IMG/VR virus record: IMGVR_UViG_3300032288_002508
Span: 1-22,690 of that record
DNA: 22,690 nt
Reading direction: 5' to 3' (one strand)
Source of the DNA: a virus
Positions 13,032-20,700 of this stretch are shown one piece after another. The translations under genes and the position numbers were made by a program. Numbering within the stretch: the first letter of the stretch is position 1; every line of letters starts with the position of its first letter. The notes under the pieces are model-generated. The model saw only the letters and a program-made list of their open reading frames with translations, ran no database searches and was not told where the DNA came from.

Positions 13032-13181
13032 GTTTGCAAGGGCGGTGTTATGAGCGCCGCTGCAATGACACCCCGGAAAGACGGGGACCTTTTGGTGAGG
13101 CGATCACCAGGCGGGCACTGCGAAAGCCTCTGCCCAGTTCGGTTTTTACCGGCATGCTGTACGGCCATCGCCTCACCAAAA
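13032..13181 (+). promoter_or_regulatory. Multi-hairpin structured RNA element (leader C)
   Basis: This 150-nt gap is the largest in the operon and is highly structured. CCCCG 13071-13075 pairs with CGGGG 13082-13086 around GAAAGA. A 15-nt arm at 13090-13104 (TTTTGGTGAGGCGAT) is exactly complementary to 13167-13181. Inside it GGGCA 13113-13117 pairs with TGCCC 13131-13135, and CGGT 13140-13143 with ACCG 13148-13151 around TTTT. A weaker helix GGCG 13041-13044 with CGCC 13055-13058 precedes. The long helix ends on the A of the downstream ATG, which has no visible ribosome binding site. The layout resembles a riboswitch-like or other cis-regulatory RNA, or an antitermination site. Confidence 0.55.
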
Positions 13182-13279
13182 TGGAAAACGACTACACACC
13201 CGAAGAGCTTTGGATGCTGATCCGCCGGTACGAGGCGCTGATCCTGAAGCTACTTGAACAATTGGAACAGCATGACTGA
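13181..13279 (+). CDS. Microprotein downstream of the structured RNA (32 aa)
   Basis: The frame from ATG 13181 to TGA 13277-13279 encodes a mainly helical peptide (begins MENDYTPEELWMLIRRYEAL, ends KLLEQLEQHD) with leucines at heptad spacing, so a short coiled coil is possible. No ribosome binding site precedes the ATG; instead the start codon touches the end of the 15-bp RNA helix. An in-frame ATG at 13154 is also without a site. The 8-nt overlap with the next gene supports coupling. The product could be small and functional, or translation here may simply serve the next gene. Confidence 0.55.
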   Translation: MENDYTPEELWMLIRRYEALILKLLEQLEQHD

Positions 13280-13487
13280 CCTACCGACATTCAGTGTGCA
13301 TGAGCACATGGTCACCTACGAAAACCCCAAGGTGATCACCGACGGCATCGTGCTGTACCGCGAGGCCACTATTGAGATTGACACCACGGGCATGCGGTCA
13401 GACTTTGTCCAGCGCCTGATGTACCACATGGGCGAGGGCCACATCCGCGTGAAGGTTGCACGCATGAAGGAGCAGCAACATGGGTGA
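13272..13487 (+). CDS. Small phage protein of unknown function (71 aa)
   Basis: I place the start at ATG 13272, with TTGGAACAG upstream, overlapping the previous microprotein by 8 nt; a frame extension to 13254 has no ATG or site. The product begins MTDLPTFSVHEHMVTYENPK. It looks beta-rich with a final basic helix (GHIRVKVARMKEQQHG). No motif is recognised. It overlaps the next gene by 8 nt, where AAGGAGCAGCAAC supplies the site for that gene. Confidence 0.72.
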   Translation: MTDLPTFSVHEHMVTYENPKVITDGIVLYREATIEIDTTGMRSDFVQRLMYHMGEGHIRVKVARMKEQQHG

Positions 13488-13689
13488 GATGGCCGACGAC
13501 CACAGCTGGTATGACCCCGATCTTCTCGACTACGACGAACCGTATTCCAAGGGCAAGCCAATTACTTGCCAGCGATGCGGCACCAAGAAACTTGAATGGG
13601 GTACTGACAGCAGACGTTGGTTCCTCATGGACAGCGAGGGCTACCCACATACGTGCCCACGACCAACACCCCAGGAGGATTTCAAATGA
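13480..13689 (+). CDS. Small zinc-binding phage protein (69 aa)
   Basis: Starts at ATG 13480 with AAGGAG upstream. A frameshifted open frame from 13484 is a shadow. After an acidic N-terminus (MGEMADDHSWYDPDLLDYDE) it has CQRCGTKKLEW (C30, C33) and, further on, a His-x-Cys pair (YPHTCP), giving a CxxC plus HxC pattern able to hold one zinc ion. Small proteins with this layout are frequent hypothetical proteins of phages. It has no known activity; a role in binding nucleic acid or a host factor is inference. Confidence 0.75.
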   Translation: MGEMADDHSWYDPDLLDYDEPYSKGKPITCQRCGTKKLEWGTDSRRWFLMDSEGYPHTCPRPTPQEDFK

Positions 13690-13850
13690 CTGACGCAAAC
13701 GAATTTTATTTAGGTTTTAAAGACGCCCTTGATTATCTTGGCGTAGCCTGGTCGAATAAACATTTGGTCGACGTTTACGCAGACGGAGACAAAATCGTAT
13801 TTGCGCATGGCGGTCGGACCGCGACCATCGAGCTGAAGGATGCAGAGTGA
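13686..13850 (+). CDS. Small protein upstream of DNA polymerase (54 aa)
   Basis: ATG 13686 overlaps the previous stop as ATGA and follows AGGAGGATTTCAA, one of the strongest ribosome binding sites of the operon. The product begins MTDANEFYLGFKDALDYLGV and ends with the strand-rich KIVFAHGGRTATIELKDAE, a likely helix followed by a beta-hairpin. The first part of the gene uses more A/T-ending codons than its neighbours. The stop overlaps the polymerase GTG start at 13847-13850, so this strong site may also drive polymerase translation by coupling. The function is unknown. Confidence 0.72.
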   Translation: MTDANEFYLGFKDALDYLGVAWSNKHLVDVYADGDKIVFAHGGRTATIELKDAE

Positions 13851-15895
13851 TCACCCTTCGCATTGACCTTGAAACATACAGCGATGTCGACTTGAAAAAA
13901 TGCGGCGTGCACAAGTACGTCGAGAGCGACAACTTCCAGGTGATGTTGTTTGGCTTCAAGTACGGCAGCGGCCAGGCCCACGTCGTGGACCTGATGGCTG
14001 GCGAGGAAATCCCGGCGCACATTCTGACAGCCATTGACGACCCGACAATTCAGAAGACCGCCTACAACGCAGCCTTCGAGCTGGCCTGTTTGAACAAACA
14101 CTTTGGCCGCGCGCTTGACGTAAAGCAGTGGCGCTGCACCAGCGTGCACGCCCTGTACCTTGGCATGCCCGGCAACCTCGCCGACGTGGGCCGCGTCGTG
14201 GGCCTGCCACCTGAGAAGCAAAAGATGTCGATCGGCTGGTCGCTCATTCGCTACTTCTGCCTGCCCTGCAAACCGACCAAAGTCAACGGCGGGCGCACAC
14301 GCAACTACGCCCGGCATGACCCGGCCAAATGGCAGCTCTTCAAAGACTACTGCGCCGGCGACGTTGAGAGCGAACACGCCATTGCCGAGAAGCTGGCCAA
14401 GTTCCCAGTGCCTGCAAACGAATGGAAGCTGTGGCACCTTGACCACCGCATGATGACCAAGGGCGTGAAGCTGGACCGCAAGCTGGTTGATGCAGCCATC
14501 GAGTGCGACGGGATTGTGCGCCAGCGCACATTGGCCGAAGCCGTGCGGCTCACCGGTTTGGAGAACCCCAACTCCCGCAATCAGCTGCTTGCCTGGTTGC
14601 AGGAAGAGGAGGACGACGCCAGCATCGTGGACCTGACCAAGAAGACTGTGCCCACCTTGCTGGCCAATACCGACAGCGACGTGGTTAAACGCGTGCTGGA
14701 GCTGCGCCAAGAGCTGGCCAAGACCTCGGTGACCAAGTACCACGCGATGGCCAGGGCGATGTGCGCCGACGATTGCGTGCGTGGCCTGACCCAGTTCTAC
14801 GGTGCCAACCGCACCGGCAGGTGGGCTGGCCGGATCGTGCAGGTGCAGAACCTGCCGCAAAACAAACTCAAGGACATCGCCCTGGCGCGCGACCTGTTGA
14901 AGTCCGGCGACTACGAAACCCTGGAGCTCATGTTTGGCAATGTGCCTGACACGCTCTCACAGCTCATCAGAACGGCGTTTATCGCCAGGCCAGGGGCTAG
15001 GTTCATCCCTGTCGATTTCAGCGCCATTGAGGCCCGTGTGATCGCTTGGATGGCATGGTGCGTGTGGCGGCTTGATGTGTTCAAGACCCACGGCATGATC
15101 TATGAAGCATCGGCCTCGACCATGTTTAAGGTTCCAATCGAATCCATTCAAACCATGGTCAACGGTAAGAAGATCAAAGGTTCCAACTATCCGCTCAGGC
15201 AAAAGGGCAAGATCGCCGAGCTTGCTTTGGGTTACCAGGGCGGAGCCGGTGCACTCAAGACCATGGGCGCTTTGGCCATGGGCCTGACTGAGGATGAGCT
15301 GGACCCCATCAAGGTGGCGTGGCGCGAAGCCAACCCCGAGATCGTTCGCCTGTGGTACGCCGTGGAGGAGAAGGCCAAGCAGGCGGTGAACCGGCGCACA
15401 AGTGAAGTGCTGTCGATCGCAGGCGGCCGCACTGAGCTGCGCTTCAGCTGGGAGTCTGGGTTCCTCACGATCCAGCTGCCGTCGGGCCGCAAGCTCTTCT
15501 ACGTAAAACCACGTATCGAAGCCGAGGACCTGTACCGCGAGACCAATGCAGGCGGGCGCTACGTGCTGGCGCGCATGGGGTCCCTGACCTATGAAGGTTT
15601 GGACCAGAAGACCAAGCAGTGGACCAGGCTGTCCACGTATGGCGGCAAGCTGGTGGAGAACATCACGCAGGCGATTGCCCGTGACTGTCTGGCCGAGGCG
15701 ATGCTGGCGCTGGACGAAGAGGGTATCGAGCAGCTGTTTACAGTGCACGACGAGGACGTGACCGAAGTGCCGTATGGCCAGGGCACATTGCAACAAGTCG
15801 AAGAGATCATGGGCCGCAGCATTGGCTGGGCACCCGATCTGCCGCTGCGCGGCGACGGCTTTGAAACTGAATACTACATGAAGGAGCTTGACTGA
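13847..15895 (+). CDS. Family A DNA polymerase with 3'-5' exonuclease (682 aa)
   Basis: Replicative DNA polymerase of the Pol I family. The exonuclease domain shows RIDLET (D7, E9), YNAAFE (73-78) and YCAGDVE (168-174, D172). The polymerase domain shows the NRTGRWAGRIVQVQNLPQ block (321-338), motif A FIPVDFSAIEARV (386-398, catalytic D390), motif B KIAELALGYQGG (455-466) and motif C FTVHDEDV (631-638, D635). All key carboxylates are present. It begins with GTG 13847 in a 4-nt overlap with the preceding gene. The inserted region around 400-455 is characteristic of this phage subfamily. It should act with the DUF2815 SSB, the primase-helicase and the nucleases of both operons. Confidence 0.96.
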   Translation: MITLRIDLETYSDVDLKKCGVHKYVESDNFQVMLFGFKYGSGQAHVVDLMAGEEIPAHILTAIDDPTIQKTAYNAAFELACLNKHFGRALDVKQWRCTSVHALYLGMPGNLADVGRVVGLPPEKQKMSIGWSLIRYFCLPCKPTKVNGGRTRNYARHDPAKWQLFKDYCAGDVESEHAIAEKLAKFPVPANEWKLWHLDHRMMTKGVKLDRKLVDAAIECDGIVRQRTLAEAVRLTGLENPNSRNQLLAWLQEEEDDASIVDLTKKTVPTLLANTDSDVVKRVLELRQELAKTSVTKYHAMARAMCADDCVRGLTQFYGANRTGRWAGRIVQVQNLPQNKLKDIALARDLLKSGDYETLELMFGNVPDTLSQLIRTAFIARPGARFIPVDFSAIEARVIAWMAWCVWRLDVFKTHGMIYEASASTMFKVPIESIQTMVNGKKIKGSNYPLRQKGKIAELALGYQGGAGALKTMGALAMGLTEDELDPIKVAWREANPEIVRLWYAVEEKAKQAVNRRTSEVLSIAGGRTELRFSWESGFLTIQLPSGRKLFYVKPRIEAEDLYRETNAGGRYVLARMGSLTYEGLDQKTKQWTRLSTYGGKLVENITQAIARDCLAEAMLALDEEGIEQLFTVHDEDVTEVPYGQGTLQQVEEIMGRSIGWAPDLPLRGDGFETEYYMKELD

Positions 15896-16257
15896 TGGAC
15901 AAAAATAAAGACGCAAGCTGCGACGGGATTGGACCTTTGAGGGTTGAGCTGGGCAAAGCCTGGTACACCACTACCCCGCAAACGCAAGGCATCAAGCACG
16001 ACCACATGAAGCGTGACTTCACGTTGCTGCCATGGGATTCGGTCGAAGAGATTGTGAAGGTGCTGGAGTTTGGCGCGGCCAAGTACGCCCGCGACAACTG
16101 GAAGAACGTCGAGGCTGATCGCTATGTCAAGGCTGCGTTCAGGCACCTTGTGGCTTACAGCCAAGGCGAGCAGAATGACAAGGAAAGCGGGATGCCCCAC
16201 CTGGCGCATTTGGGTTGCTGCGTGTTGTTCTTGCTTAGCCTGGAGAAAGAACCATGA
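15895..16257 (+). CDS. dATP/dGTP diphosphohydrolase-like protein (DUF5664; 120 aa)
   Basis: The segment RDFTLLPWDSVEEIVKVLEF followed by GAAKYARDNW, then AFRHLVAYSQGE and ESGMPHLAHLGCC, matches the dATP/dGTP diphosphohydrolase N-terminal family (DUF5664, MazG-like all-alpha fold). Members hydrolyse purine dNTPs to monophosphates and pyrophosphate, or are uncharacterised, and occur in many phages including ones with modified DNA. Length is normal. The ATG at 15895 overlaps the polymerase stop by one base (TGATG), so nucleotide-pool control appears tied to replication. No membrane segments. The exact substrate cannot be read from the sequence. Confidence 0.85.
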   Translation: MDKNKDASCDGIGPLRVELGKAWYTTTPQTQGIKHDHMKRDFTLLPWDSVEEIVKVLEFGAAKYARDNWKNVEADRYVKAAFRHLVAYSQGEQNDKESGMPHLAHLGCCVLFLLSLEKEP

Positions 16258-16472
16258 ACTGTTGCGACGCGTATGGCAATTGCAATCAGGGGCGGGACTG
16301 CCCTGTTCGACAAAAGAAAGAATGCCAGTGGTGCCATGGCATCGGCTATGACGCCAGTGGCTTGACGTGCGTGTGCCAGCCAGAGCATCCGGGTGATTTC
16401 ATTGCGGTGCTTTATGGCTTGTTCATTGCGGTGATGGTGATCCTGATGACGGTAAAGAGTTGTTCAACATGA
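16254..16472 (+). CDS. Cysteine-rich membrane-anchored protein (72 aa)
   Basis: The ATG at 16254 overlaps the previous stop as ATGA, with a TGGAGAAAGAACC site. The N-terminal 45 residues are cysteine-rich (MNCCDAYGNC, then CPVRQKKECQWCHGIG with a DnaJ-like CxxCxGxG, then CVC). A single hydrophobic helix follows at about 49-67 (FIAVLYGLFIAVMVILMTV), with SCST at the end. It looks like a membrane protein with a small zinc finger domain outside the bilayer; orientation is unclear. No family is recognised. Confidence 0.72.
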   Translation: MNCCDAYGNCNQGRDCPVRQKKECQWCHGIGYDASGLTCVCQPEHPGDFIAVLYGLFIAVMVILMTVKSCST

Positions 16473-16624
16473 AATGTCCGGTATGCAATACATGGGTGAT
16501 GGTCAAAGAGACCAGGGCCCGACCAAACAACGTGGCTTATAGGCGCTATGAATGCGCAAACGAGCACCGGTTTATTACGCTTGAAAAAGTAGAACGTGTT
16601 ATTGAAAAGAAAGAGAAGCCATGA
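16469..16624 (+). CDS. Zinc-ribbon microprotein (51 aa)
   Basis: The gene is bounded by two ATGA overlaps: with the preceding stop at 16469-16472 and with the next start at 16621-16624. The product begins MKCPVCNTWVMVKETRARPN, with YECANEHRF in the middle and a basic C-terminal helix (EKVERVIEKKEKP). The CPVC ... YEC-x3-H-x-F pattern is that of the N-terminal zinc ribbon of NrdR and of Ogr/Delta-like phage activators, which bind DNA or nucleotides. It is too short for an NrdR ATP-cone. A DNA-binding or transcription role is plausible. Confidence 0.78.
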   Translation: MKCPVCNTWVMVKETRARPNNVAYRRYECANEHRFITLEKVERVIEKKEKP

Positions 16625-17256
16625 ATTTTGTTTGCCCACTCCCACCAATCAAAGTGTTTGTCCGTGCCGAATATCTCTACGACTTTGAGAAGGGCCAAGG
16701 CACCCTGGTCGAGGGCATTTGGTGCAGCGTTAAATCGCATCGCGGTGAAGCCTTCCGCTTTGAGACGTACCTGCCTGAGTACGGCGCGCTGTACGACAAG
16801 CTGCCGATCAGCGCGTTTTTGTGGAAGCCCCTTGACGGCGAGGACTTGCCGTTGGATATGCTGCAAATTTGGGACGCGCTAAGCTACTACGTAACGGTTG
16901 TTGAGAAGCCTTTAATTTCAGGTTTGCGCGCTGAGTTTTTTGGCAAAGACAAGCAACTGCACAAGGGCGAATACATGTTCACGCTGGACGGTTGCAATCC
17001 CGACCCACGCATCCCTGACTTTGGCTTTGCCGAAACCGTGGACGAGCACAAGAGCTACAACGTGCTGAAGCTGGACAGCGGCCAGTTTGCATTGCAGCCC
17101 AACAACCGTTGCCGCTTCTACGACCCGGCCTTTACGCCGCAAACCATGAAGTTCCCAGACTTCAAAGTGGCCACGGTGAAATGGACGGTGGAGAACAAAG
17201 CCAAGTGGCGACTGGGCGACACCAGCACAGTCACGTATGACGACCGAAGTGAATGA
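16621..17256 (+). CDS. Phage protein of unknown function (211 aa)
   Basis: ATG 16621 overlaps the previous stop as ATGA, with AAAGAGAAGCC upstream. The product begins MNFVCPLPPIKVFVRAEYLY and looks like a beta-rich globular protein with FETYLPEYGALYDKLPISAF and LWKPLDGEDLPLDMLQIWDA in its first half. The C-terminal half (PQTMKFPDFKVATVKWTVE and onward) is again beta-rich. I recall similar hypothetical proteins in proteobacterial phages close to replication genes, without known function. No catalytic pattern, signal peptide or membrane span is seen. The stop overlaps the next start as ATGA. Confidence 0.8.
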   Translation: MNFVCPLPPIKVFVRAEYLYDFEKGQGTLVEGIWCSVKSHRGEAFRFETYLPEYGALYDKLPISAFLWKPLDGEDLPLDMLQIWDALSYYVTVVEKPLISGLRAEFFGKDKQLHKGEYMFTLDGCNPDPRIPDFGFAETVDEHKSYNVLKLDSGQFALQPNNRCRFYDPAFTPQTMKFPDFKVATVKWTVENKAKWRLGDTSTVTYDDRSE

Positions 17257-17795
17257 CTAAAGCGGCGTTGCTTGTCGCTGCGCTCAATGGCCAGCCGCAA
17301 TGCGTTCGATGGACTTGGACGGGTGACGTGTACAACCGAAGGGTTGTGTGCCTTGAGTGGCGATACCCAGAAAAGAAAGAGGGGCCGAAGAAAAAATCGG
17401 CATGGCGTAAACAACAGATTGAGGAGCAACGAATGATTCAAGACCCTGAAGAGGAAGCCTGGAAAGAGATCGAAGCCAGGGGCAACATGTTCATCAAGAA
17501 TGTGCCCACCGACATCTTGACGGTTCGCAAAGATGCAAACACCGAGGTGATCCGCATCGGACCCGAAGGTCATTTGTTTTGGCGCGGTCGTGAAGTTGAG
17601 ACTGATGATGATTTCCGTGGGGCCATGATGGACCTTGCGGCTGCGTTGCGGCAGAACATGATTCCACCCCAGCGGGAATTTAACCAGGGGTGGAATGCTG
17701 CGCTTGACTCGGCGGCAAATCAAGTTGCCGGGATGTTTGGCGGAGAAGACACGGCAGATTCCTTTGCCGTGTTTTTCCGCAACATGAAGGTTTAA
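17253..17795 (+). CDS. Phage protein with possible internal start (180 aa)
   Basis: The full frame starts at ATG 17253 in an ATGA overlap. Residues 1-60 are basic with a beta-rich start and a very charged stretch (PEKKEGPKKKSAWRKQQIEE). Met61 (ATG 17433) has GAGGAG 7 nt before it, a stronger site than the first start. From there a second domain (MIQDPEEEAWKEIEARGNMF and onward) is alpha/beta and ends SFAVFFRNMKV. Either one two-domain protein or nested products are made. The function is unknown. It is the last gene of the rightward operon; its final 4 bases overlap the opposing 1407-residue gene, and a hairpin lies in its last codons. Confidence 0.75.
   Translation: MTKAALLVAALNGQPQCVRWTWTGDVYNRRVVCLEWRYPEKKEGPKKKSAWRKQQIEEQRMIQDPEEEAWKEIEARGNMFIKNVPTDILTVRKDANTEVIRIGPEGHLFWRGREVETDDDFRGAMMDLAAALRQNMIPPQREFNQGWNAALDSAANQVAGMFGGEDTADSFAVFFRNMKV
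17746..17776. terminator. Terminator hairpin at the convergent junction, possibly bidirectional
   Basis: ACACGGCA 17749-17756 pairs perfectly with TGCCGTGT 17765-17772 around an 8-nt loop. AAG before and TTT after extend the stem to about 11 bp rightward, followed by more T. Read leftward the stem is followed by CTTCTCC, a weaker T tract. It lies within the last codons of the rightward gene and just past the stop of the leftward one. Confidence 0.5.
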
Positions 17796-20700
17796 TCCTT
17801 CTCTTCGCCTTCGACCGTGAGGCCCTGGCGTAAGAAGCTGCGTTTCTCGCGCAGCTTTTCTTTTTCGCGTTCGGCCGCGTCGCTGGTGATTGCGCCCTTT
17901 GCCTCCAGACGTGTGAGCTTTTTGATCTCAACGTCAAGCGCGTTGATCATCTGCTTGGTCTGGCCACGCTGGATTTTCTCTGAGGTGTCCAGGTCAATCG
18001 GGCGAGCCTTGATACCCACGGTCTGCATCGCTGCGTACTTGGGTTGAATCGGCAAGCCGTCTGGCCCAATGCCCGTGTACTCTGCCAGGCCCACGTTGAC
18101 CGGCTGGCCAGTAGCGTTGGCGATCACGTTCATGGCGCGCTCAAAGTGGGTGTTGCCAATGGCGATTGCTGGGCTGACCTGTTTCCACATCCACGCCAAA
18201 CGCTTTTGTGCAGCCTCGGCCGAGGTGTCCGTCTTGGTCACGATCTCTTTGTTGCGGAACGTGTCTTTGTTAAACAGCATTGCAGCAGCTGTGGTGAGGA
18301 TTGGGTTGTTCGGCGTAAGCGGTGCCAGCAACGGGACGCCGCCGGCGTTGTTGTGTGCGTCAAACAAATCACCGCCTGGGAAAAGACGGCTCACATCCAA
18401 GAACACCGGCAGGTTGGTCAGGTCATCCGTGCCCAAGCGAATCGCTTTCTGCGTACCCAGCGACAGGCTTGCGCCGCGCATCCAGTCAGGCAGGAACTTG
18501 CGCTCTTGCTGCTCCATGTCTTTGGCGCGCTGACGGAATTCTGGATCGGTCATGTAGCGACGGATCACGGTCCACCAGTCTTCGTCGTCACCGCCGCCCA
18601 GGCTTGCGGCCATGGCGTACATCGCTGCGTTGGCCACGTACAGCGCCACGGCTGGTGCAGCGTAACGCTCAGGATGCTCAAGCGCCGTGTTGGCCAGGGC
18701 CGGGATCGCTTTGAAGGTGTAGCTGAAGAACGGCAGACCCACTGGCATGTCACGAATGACACGCGCAGTCTTGGGCAGATCGTCGTAGGTGAAGATGTAC
18801 TTCTGTGCGTAGTCAACTGAATCGTCCACGCTCAGGCCACGTCCGCGCGCGTCGCGGTAAATGAGGTAGCGGAAGAACTGATCTTCTGCGTCGTAGGCCA
18901 CGCCCATTGGTTTGCGCAGGAACAACGACATCGCGTTCCACACGCGGTCCACGTTCTTGCCAATAGGTGACTCGGTCATCTGAGCCATGGCGCGCAGCTC
19001 TTCAGGCATTGCGCTGATCAGCTCAGAGCGATTGAACGTGCCGCCAAACAAGCCAGCCTCTTTGGCTTCGTCGACCATGTCGTCGCCCTTGACCAGGTCC
19101 TTGATTGTGCCGATGTACTTGTGTGCATCCCAATACGACACGCCGGCAAAGTGGGCCATCGTCAAGTTGGACAACACGTTGTTGGCGTGAGCCACTGGGT
19201 TGAGAACGGTCTTGCCCTCTTTCCACATCGACAGACCCTTGAGGTACATCTTGGTGAGGTCGTTCTGCATCGAGCTGTCGAACGCGCTCAATTGATCGAG
19301 CACTTCTTTGGGCACAAACTTGCCGGCCAGTTTGCCGTAGCGCGGGACCATGGTGTCCTCGATCTTGGTGTCGGGCACCTTGACATAGTCCGGCTGCTCT
19401 GTGCGGCTGCCGTAGGTGGCGGCCAGGTTCTCATACAAACGGCCAAGCGAAATGTCGCGCTGGCTTTTGTTGTAGCCCATGACAAAGCGGAACATGGCAT
19501 CACGAATCTCGCCCATGTCGTCGCGTTCGTCGCGGGTGTAGTCGCGCCACATCGTCATCTCGGTGTCGACTGCTGGATCAAACGCGTCGTCGCGTTTCTC
19601 CCAGCCCTCGGCTTCCCATTCGGCAATGTCCTCGACCGGCACGTTCTGGAATAAGCCGCGTGCTTTGAGGCTGTTGCCGGTGATGCCTTGCATGGTTTTC
19701 TTGCGGCCAAGCAAACCCTTGACGGCTTTCATCCAGGCTTTGGTTTCGTCGCCCAGCTTTTGTTCGTAGAAGCGCGGCAGGTACTTGCCATCCCAGCGGC
19801 CGGCGGCCTCGGGTGACAGCATGCCCAGCTTGACCAGCTCAGCGGATTGCTCCGACATGATGGACTGCATCGAAGCGGCCAGCTCCAGCACGCGCTGGGG
19901 TGGTTTGCTGCCACGCTTGAGTTCGCCTTCGATGATGTCGCTGATCATCTCGCGCTCTTGCTGCGGCAAGTCTTTGAGGTTCTTGGCCACATCGACCGTG
20001 AGGTTTTGTGCCTTCTCGATTTCCGTCTTCATCTTGCGCAGGGCGCGAGACAGCTCGGGCGAGACTGGTGCCAGGTTGACCTTGGCCAACACGGTGTTGG
20101 CCACATCCGCTGCGTAACGGTAAGCCTTTGCGCCTGCGCCAAAGCGGAAGCGGCCCAGCTCATCGCGGCTGAGAACCCAGCCTTCGGTTTCTTTGCCGAC
20201 TGGCTGGCGCTGGCTGAATGCAATCGGCGCGCCGGTGATGTCTTTGTCTGTGCCGAACTCTACGTTCTTGGCCAGGACCAGGGGGCCGATCTGGATTACC
20301 TCGTCAGCCTTGAGCACAGGGCGCATGCTGTCGCGGTCGTAGAAGTAACTGTGGCGGAATGGGTCCATGCCGACCTGGGTCCAGGCTGGATCATTGAGCG
20401 CAGCGTCAGAACGCACCTTGGCGGCCGCATCGCTGATGGGTTTCCACTTGCCAAACATGGTGGCGATCGTGCCCTTGGATGTGCCTTGTGCGATCTTGGT
20501 TGCTGCTCTTTGGTTCATGCCAAAGGTCACGTCAGTCATTGCAGCAACCGACTCATAGCCGACCACGGGGCCGGCGTCATAGGCTGCCTGCACTTCGCGG
20601 TTGGTGGACTTGGGCGTGTGCACGCTGACCACCCAGGCGTCGTGTTCTTGGTACGACGGGATGTCCAGGCGCAGCTGGGCAAAGTCGCCGCTGGCCAGGG

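Noticed and set aside
13090-13181. Miniature inverted-repeat transposable element with 15-bp ends
   Set aside because: The flanks show no target-site duplication, the interior forms its own hairpins, and no second copy of the whole unit is present in the window.
13032-13181. Self-cleaving ribozyme (hammerhead, twister or similar)
   Set aside because: No CTGANGA...GAAA hammerhead core or other ribozyme core that I know could be matched by eye.
13918-14084. Polymerase exonuclease motif II with Glu in place of Asp (YNAAFE), as a sign of lost proofreading
   Set aside because: Phage family A polymerases with this start pattern commonly have Glu there as I recall; the other exonuclease residues are intact.
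14957-15916. Long leftward open frame (319 codons) opposite the DNA polymerase gene
   Set aside because: Antisense shadow of polymerase motifs A to C, with no plausible start signal or protein pattern.
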